In this document: positions 1-5,826 of the stretch, in pieces
How positions within the stretch are numbered: the first letter of the stretch is position 1
How the letters are laid out: each line of letters opens with the position of its first letter
Source: an uncultured Clostridia bacterium
GTDB lineage: Bacteria; Bacillota; Clostridia; Lachnospirales; Bianqueaceae
Direction: 5' to 3'
DNA length: 23,251 nucleotides
Assembly: GCA_947570515.1 (NCBI GenBank)
Contig: CANOUM010000006.1
Span: 1 to 23,251 of the forward strand
The notes under the pieces: generated by a model
The model's input: the letters and a program-made list of their open reading frames with translations, nothing else
The model's database searches: none
What the model was told of the DNA's origin: nothing
Translations under genes and position numbers: made by a program

Positions 1-19
1 TTCCTATGCGTCCTCTCAA
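1..19 (-). other. possible 5' end of a minus-strand gene leaving the window
   Basis: A good Shine-Dalgarno sequence (AAGGAG on the minus strand, at 28-33) lies 8 nt before a TTG at 17-19. The frame stays open to the window edge, but only six codons are visible. There is no ATG in a better position. This could equally be chance or the interior of a gene, so no product can be named. Confidence 0.2.
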
Positions 20-75
20 ATGGAAATCTCCTTCTCAGGTTCTACAGCATTATCTTCTCTCTGTGTAACATATGT

Positions 76-132
76 TTGACAAATCTACACATTCGGAATA
101 ATATCAATTTACTTTTAATATTATTCCGAATG
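76..132 (+). promoter_or_regulatory. promoter-like site overlapped by a 15-bp inverted repeat
   Basis: TTGACA at 76-81 and TAATAT at 99-104 are separated by 17 bp, which reads as a sigma-A promoter on the plus strand. A perfect 15-bp inverted repeat (90-104 and 118-132, 13-nt spacer) covers the -10 box and the expected start point, the geometry of a repressor operator. No plus-strand gene follows: transcription would run into the hairpin at 145-195 and then antisense to the HxlR gene. The repeat could instead serve the gene to the left of the window. Confidence 0.45.
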
Positions 133-144
133 ATATGTAAAATA

Positions 145-195
145 AAAGGGGCATCATAGAATCATCTAAATTGGATGATTTTATGATGCCCCTTT
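145..195 (-). terminator. terminator of the HxlR gene
   Basis: A hairpin with 22-bp arms (145-166 and 174-195, one G-T wobble position) and a 7-nt loop lies 9 bp past the HxlR stop codon. On the minus strand it is followed by an AT-rich stretch containing TTATTTTA. The arms start and end with AAA/TTT, so it may work in both directions. Confidence 0.8.
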
Positions 196-203
196 AACCC
201 ACC

Positions 204-539
204 TTACCGATTCTGTGCCTTATACTCCGTCCCCCAATTCAGCATAGCGTCCAAAATCGGATGCAGGCTCTGTCCCAGCTCCGTCAGGGTATACTCCACT
301 CTCGGCGGCACCTCCGCATACACGGTCCGGGTTAACAGACCGCTTTCCTCCATTGCGCGAAGCTGTGCAGTCAGCACCTTTTGTGATACATTGCCAACTG
401 ATTTTTTTAATTCTCCAAATCTCTTTGTGCCTGTAAGCAGGTCACGCAAAATTAAAACCTTCCATTTATCGCCTATCAGCATCAAAGTTGTTTCCACCGG
501 ACAAGCAGGCAATTCTTTCATTATTTTTTGTGTACTCAT
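204..539 (-). CDS. HxlR-family winged-helix transcriptional regulator
   Basis: This 111-residue protein is the usual size for the HxlR family (PF01638). The family core is visible: Cys13-Pro-Val-Glu near the N-terminus, GDKWKVLILRDL (helix 2), RFGELKKSVG, the recognition region around SQKVLTAQLRAMEESGLL, and the wing around PPRVEYTLTELGQSL. Cys13 sits where redox-sensing members such as YodB and HypR carry their reactive cysteine, so thiol or electrophile sensing is plausible but inferred. The ATG at 539 has AAAGGAG about 7 nt upstream. It is transcribed away from the NTF2-like gene at 854, the normal arrangement for an HxlR regulator and its target, and a palindromic site lies near that gene's promoter. 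Confidence 0.92.
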   Translation of the reverse strand: MSTQKIMKELPACPVETTLMLIGDKWKVLILRDLLTGTKRFGELKKSVGNVSQKVLTAQLRAMEESGLLTRTVYAEVPPRVEYTLTELGQSLHPILDAMLNWGTEYKAQNR

Positions 540-560
540 TTGCTCATCTCCTTTTTATCG

Positions 561-585
561 AAGTTTGATGCTTTGCATCAAACTT
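561..585. repeat. 11-bp-stem hairpin in the HxlR gene leader
   Basis: AAGTTTGATGC (561-571) and its exact complement (575-585) flank a 3-nt loop. The hairpin lies inside the predicted HxlR mRNA leader, about 8 nt upstream of the Shine-Dalgarno sequence. It resembles the hairpin at 22091-22111: both have arms ending in AACTT followed, on the minus strand, by (C)GATAA. It may be a dispersed repeat, an mRNA-stabilising structure or an operator. Confidence 0.55.
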
Positions 586-597
586 ATGCCGCCTTTA

Positions 598-626
598 TTT
601 ATACCATACAGCCTAGAAACAATCAA
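598..626 (-). promoter_or_regulatory. promoter of the HxlR gene
   Basis: On the minus strand, TTGATT (621-626) and TATAAA (598-603) are separated by exactly 17 bp. Transcription would start near 591 and give a leader of about 50 nt that holds the 561-585 hairpin and the ribosome binding site. Confidence 0.65.
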
Positions 627-706
627 TATATTGAAACCAGCAAAAAAATTTTTTCGTCATACAGAATCGCCGAAAAAGCCTCTCAGCTGCGCATTTGTTT
701 CCTTTT

Positions 707-758
707 GGTAACTGTCCAATCGTTACCTCTGGGTAACTACGCCACAATATTGTGCGTA
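707..758. promoter_or_regulatory. candidate HxlR operator region
   Basis: Two dyads lie directly upstream of the -35 box of the NTF2-like gene. One is GGTAAC-N9-GTTACC (707-727), with a further GGTAAC at 732-737. The other is a near-perfect palindrome at 738-758, with arms TACGC and GCGTA around a central ACAATATTGT. HxlR dimers bind dyads near divergent promoters, so this is the likely binding site. Which dyad is used cannot be told. The whole 540-853 gap holds only this, the two promoters and the leader hairpin. Confidence 0.5.
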
Positions 759-759
759 C

Positions 760-788
760 TTTACGGTTAAAACAGACGCTCGTATAAT
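760..788 (+). promoter_or_regulatory. promoter of the NTF2-like gene and probable operon
   Basis: TTTACG (760-765) and a perfect TATAAT (783-788) are separated by 17 bp on the plus strand. Transcription would start near 795, giving a leader of about 60 nt to the first start codon at 854. Confidence 0.72.
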
Positions 789-853
789 ATAGTCAAGAGC
801 TACGGAGAACGGCCGCTGCGAAGCTCGAAGCAATCCCAAAGGAGAAATCCACT

Positions 854-1687
854 ATGAACATTTTTAAGAAAATTTTTGGCAATAGCCAACAGAATATTAA
901 GGAGGAAACTACAATGACAAACACACAGAAAGCTCTCGAACTCATAGGTACCTTTGCAAACGGCGATACTGAAAAGGCTGCAAGCCTGCTGGCGGAGGGA
1001 TATATTCAGCACAATCTCGCATACGGCACAGGTCGTGACGCATTTGTAGGCTCTGTTGCTTACCTTTCCTCTGCTCCTGTAAAGACCACCGTCAATAATA
1101 TCCGTGCTTTTGAGGATGGTGACAAGGTTTTCTTGCAGACAGTTTATAACTTTGCAGGTGCGGGCGAGCAGATTGCTTTTGACATCTTCCGCTTTGACGA
1201 AAACGGTAAGATTGCTGAGCATTGGGATAATCTCGCAGCAAAGGCAGAGCCGAATCCCTCTGGCAGAACACAGATTGACGGCACAATGGAACTGAAAGAC
1301 CTCGATAAGACAGAAGCAAATCGTGAGGTGGTAAAGAACTTCCTTTACGATGTAATGCAGGGCAACCGTTCCGAAAAGACACCCGACTACTTTGACGGCG
1401 ATACCTACATTCAGCACAACACTGGCATTGCTGATGGACTGTCTGGCTTAGGTGCTGCTCTTGCGGCTCTTGCCGAGCAGAACATTCAGATGATTTACAA
1501 TACCATTCATCAGGTGCTTGCACAGGGTAATTTTGTTCTCGCAGTCAGCGAAGGCACTTTCGGCGGCACACCTACCTCTTACTATGACCTGTGGCGTGTT
1601 GAGGGCGGCAAGATTGCCGAACATTGGGATGTAATGGAAACCATTGCAGACAAATCTACTTGGCAGAATCAGAACGGCAAGTTCTAA
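854..1687 (+). CDS. tandem NTF2/SnoaL-like protein
   Basis: The 277-residue protein holds two NTF2/SnoaL-like (cone-fold) domains in tandem. Each copy repeats the same landmarks: YIQHN near its start and GKIAEHWD near its end (copy one about residues 24-140, copy two about 155-265). Proteins of this fold are often small hydrolases, isomerases or stress-induced proteins of unknown substrate, so no reaction is assigned. It stands divergent to the HxlR regulator and is probably its target. Two in-frame ATGs each have a good ribosome binding site: 854 (AAAGGAG upstream) and 914 (AAGGAGG, 8 nt upstream). The extra 20 residues from 854 form a basic amphipathic segment. I kept 854 because it is the first start after the promoter, but 914 is equally credible and fits the fold better. 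Confidence 0.85.
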   Translation: MNIFKKIFGNSQQNIKEETTMTNTQKALELIGTFANGDTEKAASLLAEGYIQHNLAYGTGRDAFVGSVAYLSSAPVKTTVNNIRAFEDGDKVFLQTVYNFAGAGEQIAFDIFRFDENGKIAEHWDNLAAKAEPNPSGRTQIDGTMELKDLDKTEANREVVKNFLYDVMQGNRSEKTPDYFDGDTYIQHNTGIADGLSGLGAALAALAEQNIQMIYNTIHQVLAQGNFVLAVSEGTFGGTPTSYYDLWRVEGGKIAEHWDVMETIADKSTWQNQNGKF

Positions 1688-1697
1688 ATGAAACAGA

Positions 1698-1734
1698 CAA
1701 AGCCTCGCAGATTTATCTCGTCTGCGAGGCTTTG
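1698..1734 (+). terminator. hairpin between the NTF2-like and ferredoxin-fusion genes
   Basis: A perfect 14-bp stem (1698-1711 with 1721-1734, 9-nt loop) begins 10 nt after the stop codon. The right arm ends in CTTTG, followed by GATTGTTTC, so the T-tract is poor. It may terminate only part of the transcripts and let the genes from 1761 onward be expressed at a lower level. Confidence 0.65.
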
Positions 1735-1760
1735 GATTGTTTCAATAGGAGAGCAGCAAA

Positions 1761-2375
1761 ATGAACTATTTGCGTTATTTAGAGCAAGAAATACATTCGG
1801 TTATTATGGCAACTGTTGATAAAAACGGACTGCCTGTTACCTGTGCGATTGACATTATGGATAGTGACGAAAACGGTCTGTATTTTTTAACGGCAAAAGG
1901 AAAAGGATTTTATGACCACTTAAAGAAAAACGGATATGTTGCATTAACGGGAATAAATGGTAGCGATACGCTGTCCTGTGTAGCGGTTTCCGTTCGTGGC
2001 AAAGTACAGGAAATCGGAAATGCACCTCTGCCAAGACTTTTTACCCAAAATCCATATATGAATGAAATCTATCTCACCAAACAATCTCGACAGTCTCTCA
2101 CTGTCTTTCAGCTTTATGAGGGCGAGGGAGAATGGTTTGATCTTTCAAGGAAACCGATTGAACGGATTTCTTTTACGATTGGAAATCAAGAAAAAGAAAT
2201 AAGGAGATATGAAATCACGAGCCAATGTACGGGATGTAAAGTATGCAAAGCAGTCTGTCCGCAAAACTGCATTGATTTTACCGGCATCCCGGCTGCTATA
2301 AAGCAGGAAAATTGTCTGCACTGCGGTAACTGTTTCACTGTCTGTCCGAAAAAGGCAGTTGTACGGAGAGGATAA
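1761..2375 (+). CDS. FMN-binding split-barrel (PPOX-type) protein fused to a 2x[4Fe-4S] ferredoxin
   Basis: Residues 1-140 resemble the pyridoxamine-phosphate-oxidase-like split barrel (IMATVDKNGLPVTCAIDIMD, then LYFLTAKGKGFYDHLKKNGYVAL), a fold that usually binds FMN. Residues 150-204 are a bacterial ferredoxin with two complete CxxCxxCxxxCP clusters (Cys156/159/162/166 and Cys185/188/191/195). The protein can therefore plausibly pass electrons between a flavin and two iron-sulfur clusters in the cytoplasm; its substrate is unknown. The ATG at 1761 follows AGGAG with good spacing. Its stop codon is 4 nt from the macrodomain gene start, so it is cotranscribed and probably translationally coupled with the ADP-ribosylation genes. 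The gene is visibly AT-richer than its downstream neighbours. Confidence 0.88.
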   Translation: MNYLRYLEQEIHSVIMATVDKNGLPVTCAIDIMDSDENGLYFLTAKGKGFYDHLKKNGYVALTGINGSDTLSCVAVSVRGKVQEIGNAPLPRLFTQNPYMNEIYLTKQSRQSLTVFQLYEGEGEWFDLSRKPIERISFTIGNQEKEIRRYEITSQCTGCKVCKAVCPQNCIDFTGIPAAIKQENCLHCGNCFTVCPKKAVVRRG

Positions 2376-2379
2376 GGAA

Positions 2380-3159
2380 ATGACACAAACTGAAAGAAGA
2401 AAATATTTAATAGCGGCACTCCTAAAAGAACAGTCGCAGTATTCTGAAATAGAAATTCCGACGAGTGAGCAGGAACAAAAACTCCTGCTCCGCTCGCTCT
2501 TTAATATTCGCATGCCCCTGCCGGCCTCTGATGAATTTCTAGCGGTACAGGACGCCTACCTCCAGGAGGAACTGCGCCAAAAAGGAATAACAGGTATTGC
2601 CGATTTAAAGCCTCTTCAGCCAGCTATATATCTATGGCGTGGCGATATTACCACGCTCAAATGCGATGCCATCGTAAACGCCGCCAACAGCCAGATGCTC
2701 GGCTGCTTCTGTCCAAATCACGGCTGCATCGATAATGCAATTCACACCTTTGCCGGCGTGCAGCTTCGCCTGGCCTGCGCAAAGCTCATGCAGGAGCAGG
2801 GCTGCAAAGAACAGGCGGGCAGGGCCAAAATCACGCCTGCTTATAACCTCCCCTGCCGGTATATTCTGCATACCGTCGGCCCGGTTATCCGGTCCCGTTT
2901 AACAAAACGGGATTGTGATCTGCTTGCCTCCTGCTATCATTCCTGTTTAGCGTTAGCAGAACAAAACAGCTTACAAAGCATTGCCTTTTGCTGTATCTCT
3001 ACAGGCGAATTTCATTTTCCAAATGACAAAGCGGCAGAGATCGCACTGCAGGCAGTAAAAGAATATAAAGAGCAAACACACAGCAAAATCGAGGTGATAT
3101 TCAATGTTTTTAAGGAACTTGATCACAACATCTACCGAAATCTACTCCGAGCAGATTAA
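2380..3159 (+). CDS. zinc-type macrodomain protein-ADP-ribose hydrolase (SirTM-linked)
   Basis: The 259-residue protein has an N-terminal helical extension (about 1-80) and a macrodomain (about 83-255). The ADP-ribose-binding core is clear: WRGDIT then DAIVNAANSQMLG (86-108), and CISTGEFHFPNDKAAEIAL later. Directly after the NAAN motif, Cys109, His114 and Cys116 in GCFCPNHGCIDNAIHTFAG match the zinc-coordinating insertion of the zinc-dependent macrodomains encoded beside SirTM sirtuins in Staphylococcus and Streptococcus. Known members remove ADP-ribose placed by SirTM. I chose the ATG at 2380 (GGAGAGG upstream) rather than an in-frame TTG at 2359, which would overlap the previous gene. The 3' end overlaps the sirtuin gene by 56 nt. 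Confidence 0.92.
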   Translation: MTQTERRKYLIAALLKEQSQYSEIEIPTSEQEQKLLLRSLFNIRMPLPASDEFLAVQDAYLQEELRQKGITGIADLKPLQPAIYLWRGDITTLKCDAIVNAANSQMLGCFCPNHGCIDNAIHTFAGVQLRLACAKLMQEQGCKEQAGRAKITPAYNLPCRYILHTVGPVIRSRLTKRDCDLLASCYHSCLALAEQNSLQSIAFCCISTGEFHFPNDKAAEIALQAVKEYKEQTHSKIEVIFNVFKELDHNIYRNLLRAD

Positions 3160-3973
3160 AAGACTGAAACATGAACTGAAAAGCTCCGATGCCATCATCG
3201 TCGGTGCAGGAGCCGGTCTGTCTGCCTCAGCCGGTTTTACCTATGACGGAGAACGCTTCGAAAACAACTTTGCCGATTTTCGTAAAAAATATGGCTTTAC
3301 CGATATGTATTCGGGCGGCTTTTATCCATACAGCTCACCGGAAAAATACTGGGCCTTCTGGTCAAGACATATCTATATAAACCGTTATGATATAGCTGCA
3401 GGAGAGCCCTACACTACACTGTTAAAGCTGCTGTCAGGCAAAGACTACTTTGTATTAACGACCAATGTCGACCATCAATTTCAATTGGCCGGCTTTGATA
3501 AAAACCGGCTGTTTTACACACAGGGCGATTATGGCTTATGGCAATGCTCCAAACCCTGTCACGCCAAAACCTATGATAACGAGGCCGCAGTGCGGCAAAT
3601 GGCAGCCACGCAAAGGGATCTCAAAATTCCGTCAGAATTGATACCCAAATGCCCTGTCTGCGGCGCGCCCATGACAATGAATTTACGGTGTGATGACTCC
3701 TTCGTACAAGACGAAGGCTGGTATGCAGCGGCAAACCGGTATGAGGATTTCATCAGACGGCACCGAGATATGCACATTTTGTTTTTAGAGCTCGGCGTCG
3801 GTGCGAACACCCCTGCCATCATTAAATATCCCTTCTGGCAGATGACAGCGCGAAACAGCCATGCAGCCTATGCCTGCATCAACTATGGCGAGGCCGCCGC
3901 ACCAAAAGAACTCGCAAAACAAGCCATCTGCATAAACAAGGATATTTCCGCAGTATTAAACGATTTAGCATAA
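3104..3973 (+). CDS. SirTM-class sirtuin, probable protein ADP-ribosyltransferase
   Basis: The 289-residue Sir2 protein has the NAD-binding GAGAGLSASAG (34-44), TTNVDHQF (119-126, Asn121), and a zinc ribbon with Cys148, Cys152, Cys183 and Cys186. Where deacylating sirtuins have the catalytic His in a HG motif, this one has Gln140 in TQGDYG. It also has GVGANTP (231-237) in place of the usual GTS motif. Asn plus Gln at these sites is the hallmark of SirTM enzymes, which ADP-ribosylate proteins instead of deacylating them. In described operons the target is a lipoylated GcvH-like protein. None is encoded here, so the target is unknown. The ATG at 3104 has GAGGTG 7 nt upstream inside the macrodomain gene, indicating tight coupling of transferase and hydrolase. 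Confidence 0.92.
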   Translation: MFLRNLITTSTEIYSEQIKRLKHELKSSDAIIVGAGAGLSASAGFTYDGERFENNFADFRKKYGFTDMYSGGFYPYSSPEKYWAFWSRHIYINRYDIAAGEPYTTLLKLLSGKDYFVLTTNVDHQFQLAGFDKNRLFYTQGDYGLWQCSKPCHAKTYDNEAAVRQMAATQRDLKIPSELIPKCPVCGAPMTMNLRCDDSFVQDEGWYAAANRYEDFIRRHRDMHILFLELGVGANTPAIIKYPFWQMTARNSHAAYACINYGEAAAPKELAKQAICINKDISAVLNDLA

Positions 3974-3974
3974 C

Positions 3975-4004
3975 AAAAGCAGGCGTCAACAACCGCCTGC
4001 TTTT
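3975..4004. terminator. bidirectional terminator between sirtuin and aldolase genes
   Basis: A perfect 11-bp stem AAAAGCAGGCG (3975-3985) / CGCCTGCTTTT (3994-4004) with an 8-nt loop serves two convergent genes. It starts one base after the sirtuin stop. The aldolase stop codon (3986-3988) lies in the loop, so one arm encodes the last aldolase residues. Confidence 0.8.
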
Positions 4005-4813
4005 CCTTCTGAGCCAAACAGCCTCATCTTCGCCTTCACCGCTTCCCGTACCGCCGCCACCCGCGCAGCGCGCAGCTCCAGATATGACGCACCCTCCGCG
4101 GCCGCACCGGCCTCACACAGATCCGTAAAAATATTGATCTTCGCAATGCCGTCCCGCACCGTATTTTTAAAATCCGCATCCGAAAGCCCCGAACCGCCGT
4201 GCAGCACCAGTGGCACCTCAACTGCCGCCCGAATCTCGCGCAGCCGCTGCAAATCCAGACACGGCTTTAGCTTATACGCGCCATGCGCGGTACCGATCGC
4301 AACCGCCAGCGCATCCACGCCCGTCTCCTCGCAAAACCTACGCGCCTCGGCCACCGTCGTATACCGGTCGCTCACCGCATGATCCTCCGCGGCCGCCTCT
4401 CCCACATGTCCGATCTCTCCTTCCACTGTCGCACCCATCGCATGTGCAATACGCACCATCTCGCGCGTATCGCGTATATTCTGCTGCGCGTCACCGGCAG
4501 AGCCGTCAAACATGACGCTGGTAAACCCAAGCTTCAGGGCCTCCATACACCGCTCAAAGGTGAGTCCATGGTCATAGTGTACCACCACCGGCACGCTCGC
4601 GCGCCGGGCTGCGGCCAGCACCGAAGGGGCAATCAGCTCCAGCTCGCCATAGGGCAGCAGCACCTCGGCCGTGCCGATAATAATCGGTGAGCGCATCTCC
4701 TCTGCCGCACTGATCGCCGCCTCCAGCATATCGGTATCAATGGTATTAAAAAGTCCTACCGCATATCGCTCCTGCTGCGCCTTTTTTAGCACCTCATTCA
4801 AATTAACTAACAT
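3986..4813 (-). CDS. class II fructose/tagatose-bisphosphate-type aldolase
   Basis: The 275-residue protein is a zinc-dependent class II ketose-bisphosphate aldolase. Visible motifs are HYDHG (79-83; Asp81 proton donor/acceptor, His82 zinc), EGEIGHVG (131-138), GTAHG (174-178, His177 zinc), LHGGSGL (204-210, His205 zinc) and KINIFTD (225-231) for phosphate binding. Size and motifs fit the GatY/KbaY/Fba group; sequence alone does not say whether the substrate is fructose-, tagatose- or another ketose-1,6-bisphosphate. The ATG at 4813 has AGGAGG 7 nt upstream, whereas the longer open frame would lie deep in the kinase gene. It overlaps the kinase stop by 7 nt. As the last gene of the operon it would cleave the bisphosphate into DHAP and an aldehyde. 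Confidence 0.92.
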   Translation of the reverse strand: MLVNLNEVLKKAQQERYAVGLFNTIDTDMLEAAISAAEEMRSPIIIGTAEVLLPYGELELIAPSVLAAARRASVPVVVHYDHGLTFERCMEALKLGFTSVMFDGSAGDAQQNIRDTREMVRIAHAMGATVEGEIGHVGEAAAEDHAVSDRYTTVAEARRFCEETGVDALAVAIGTAHGAYKLKPCLDLQRLREIRAAVEVPLVLHGGSGLSDADFKNTVRDGIAKINIFTDLCEAGAAAEGASYLELRAARVAAVREAVKAKMRLFGSEGKAGGC

Positions 4814-5823
4814 AGTTTCCTCCTTGGATACGCCTCCGCCATCTGCCAGATTTCCTGTACGCTGCGCAGGCCATCCACCGCATTTTCCGCTGACAGATTG
4901 CACGCCGCCGCGGCCGAGGCATAGCGCAAAAGTTTCTGATCATCGTAGCCCTTCCAAAGGCCATACAAACATCCCGCGCAAAACGCATCGCCGGCGCCCA
5001 CGCTGCCGGCAATCTGCCCGGCCGGCAAATCAAGCGACGGAACCATCGTAAACGCCCCTGTCGGCACATCCAAACACAGCCCCGCTTCCTTGCTATGCAC
5101 GATCACCTTGCATCTCACACCGCTCTGTGCCATCCTTTCCATCGCACTGCGTACAGCCGCTATATCCAGCATCCCCTCTGCATTCCGCGGCGCAATATTC
5201 CAGATTCCGCAGCTCTCAATCTCATTCACAATCGCATAATCACAGTAGCGCAGCGCTGGCAGGATCGTCCTCTGATAATCCGCCGAAGCCGAGCTCACCG
5301 CATCCACCGAAGTGCGCATGCCCAGCGCCTGCGCGTCATGCAAAAACCGCGCCATCCGCGTGCCATACTCCGCATCCTCCGCGTCAAACCCATCCAGCAG
5401 CATCAGATATCCCACATGCAGCATATCACACTGCAGACTCTCAAGCCCCGCCTGCTCCGGCACAAACTCCGCATTCGCCCCCCGCGCATGAAAAAACGTC
5501 CGTTCTCCGCTCGGCAGGCTCATCACATCGCTAAAGCTCGTCGGCGCAGCCGCAGAGCGGGAAATCCGGCTCGTGTCAATGCCATGCTCCTGCAGCTGCG
5601 AGAGGGCATAATCACCATAAGCGTCCTGCCCCACCCGGCCGATGGCTCCCAGTTTCAGCGAAGGATCCATCTTGGCTAAGTCGATGGCTGTGTTCGGCAC
5701 ACAACCTCCGACCGCCTGCTTAACCGCGCTGATATTCGCCAGCATCCCAAGCTGCGGGTATAAATCCACCGTTTTCACAATATCCACTAAAATATTGCCG
5801 GCTAATACAATATCCTGTTTCAT
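4807..5823 (-). CDS. PfkB-family sugar kinase
   Basis: The 338-residue protein is a ribokinase/PfkB-fold kinase. It has the N-terminal strand with substrate-binding Asp (DIVLAGNILVDIV), the GG hinge (39-40) followed by PNTAIDLAKM, and the C-terminal signature GSVGAGDAFCAG with catalytic Asp279. In this operon it most simply phosphorylates the ketose phosphate made by the isomerase, to feed the bisphosphate aldolase, as LacC or PfkB do; a 2-keto-sugar kinase role cannot be excluded. I chose the ATG at 5823; a TTG one codon earlier touches the previous stop codon (5827-5829). No strong ribosome binding site is visible, so expression probably depends on coupling to the upstream gene. Confidence 0.9.
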   Translation of the reverse strand: MKQDIVLAGNILVDIVKTVDLYPQLGMLANISAVKQAVGGCVPNTAIDLAKMDPSLKLGAIGRVGQDAYGDYALSQLQEHGIDTSRISRSAAAPTSFSDVMSLPSGERTFFHARGANAEFVPEQAGLESLQCDMLHVGYLMLLDGFDAEDAEYGTRMARFLHDAQALGMRTSVDAVSSASADYQRTILPALRYCDYAIVNEIESCGIWNIAPRNAEGMLDIAAVRSAMERMAQSGVRCKVIVHSKEAGLCLDVPTGAFTMVPSLDLPAGQIAGSVGAGDAFCAGCLYGLWKGYDDQKLLRYASAAAACNLSAENAVDGLRSVQEIWQMAEAYPRRKLC

Positions 5824-5826
5824 CAA

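Noticed and set aside
800..1417. A 205-codon minus-strand frame antisense to the NTF2-like gene
   Set aside because: It is Cys/Leu-rich, as antisense frames often are, and covers the promoter leader and a well-supported gene.
1761..3973. GcvH-L, LplA2 or lipoate-related genes expected with SirTM
   Set aside because: All frames near the sirtuin were considered and none shows a lipoyl-domain or lipoate-ligase motif.
4814..4903. A 30-residue N-terminal extension of the aldolase
   Set aside because: It would overlap the kinase gene by almost 100 nt, and the ATG at 4813 has a perfect ribosome binding site and matches the family start.
4134..5679. Several Arg/His/Pro-rich plus-strand frames over the aldolase and kinase genes
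   Set aside because: Composition is that of antisense reading of GC-rich genes; none has a ribosome binding site or family motif.
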